From GCA-003244245 sp036501085 (GTDB lineage: Bacteria > Actinomycetota > Actinomycetes > Mycobacteriales > Pseudonocardiaceae), in assembly GCA_036501085.1 (NCBI GenBank), contig DASYAZ010000040.1, positions 1-22,040 on the forward strand: a DNA stretch of 22,040 nucleotides. The letters are read 5' to 3'. The notes under the pieces were generated by a model. It was not told the DNA's origin. It searched no databases and saw nothing but the letters and a program-made list of their open reading frames with translations. This document shows positions 22,036-22,040 of this stretch, piece after piece (the first letter of the stretch is position 1; the number at the start of each line of letters is the position of its first letter). A program made the translations under genes and the position numbers.

Positions 22036-22040
22036 GCGAG
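22017..22040 (+). CDS. First codons of a gene cut by the window end; possibly dihydrofolate reductase-like
   Basis: ATG 22017 follows AAGGAGAACCGG, the best ribosome binding site in the window. The eight visible codons read MGKIVMSE. N-termini of this type (M-x-K-[IV]-V-x-[ST]-E) are frequent in the RibD C-terminal / dihydrofolate reductase-like family; eight residues are too few for a firm call. Confidence 0.5.

Overview
The window is high-GC DNA with strong G/C preference at third codon positions, GTG starts and ATGA/TGATG gene overlaps. The gene content (XRE regulator with long helical tail plus phosphotransferase, DUF2203, TM0106-type nuclease, stand-alone GyrB-like ATPase domain) points to an actinomycete, probably of the Pseudonocardiaceae type; the family assignment is inference. 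No tRNA, rRNA, CRISPR array, integrase or intact transposase was seen.

Layout. Positions 1-211 hold no convincing gene but contain a perfect 14-bp inverted repeat. A small CPxC protein (212-631, minus) is divergent from a plus-strand group: XRE-type regulator (1013-2383), APH-fold small-molecule kinase (2383-3300, overlapping), a DIT1/PvcA-like isonitrile synthase (3342-4883) and a small helical protein (4971-5288). The roughly 380-bp divergent intergenic region is full of short tandem and inverted repeats. This is the most likely novel small-molecule locus in the window: an orphan isonitrile-synthase homologue with its own regulator and kinase, and no recognisable PvcB-type oxygenase beside it.

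Next comes a tightly overlapping four-gene osmoprotectant-type (glycine betaine/choline, OpuC/ProVWX family) ABC importer (5444-9066), then a RecB/Cas4-like nuclease fused to a DEDD exonuclease domain (9130-10779) and UDP-glucose 6-dehydrogenase (10829-12154). Convergent to these is an unusual FolC/Mur-ligase-like gene (12170-13468). A divergent iron-storage pair follows: Bfd ferredoxin, with a candidate DtxR/IdeR iron box in front, and bacterioferritin. Then come DUF2203 and methionine sulfoxide reductase A.

The region 15598-16940 carries two adjacent type II toxin-antitoxin modules. It is bracketed by the 3' end of msrA (15481-15555) and a second, orphan copy of that same 3' end (16973-17044). 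The two copies differ almost only at synonymous positions, which marks the toxin-antitoxin block as an island inserted in or recombined into the end of msrA.

From 17167 to 19945 on the minus strand lie a lipid-kinase gene and, downstream of it, a frameshifted metallophosphoesterase with membrane helices and eroded metal-binding motifs (pseudogene). The last part has a hypothetical minus-strand gene (20220-20714) divergent from a miniature GyrB-like ATPase-domain protein that has lost the Mg-binding Asn, a doubtful small ORF, and the first eight codons of a gene with a very good ribosome binding site at the window edge. The 274 bases at 19946-20219 and the roughly 200 bases at 21464-21660 show no gene I can support.
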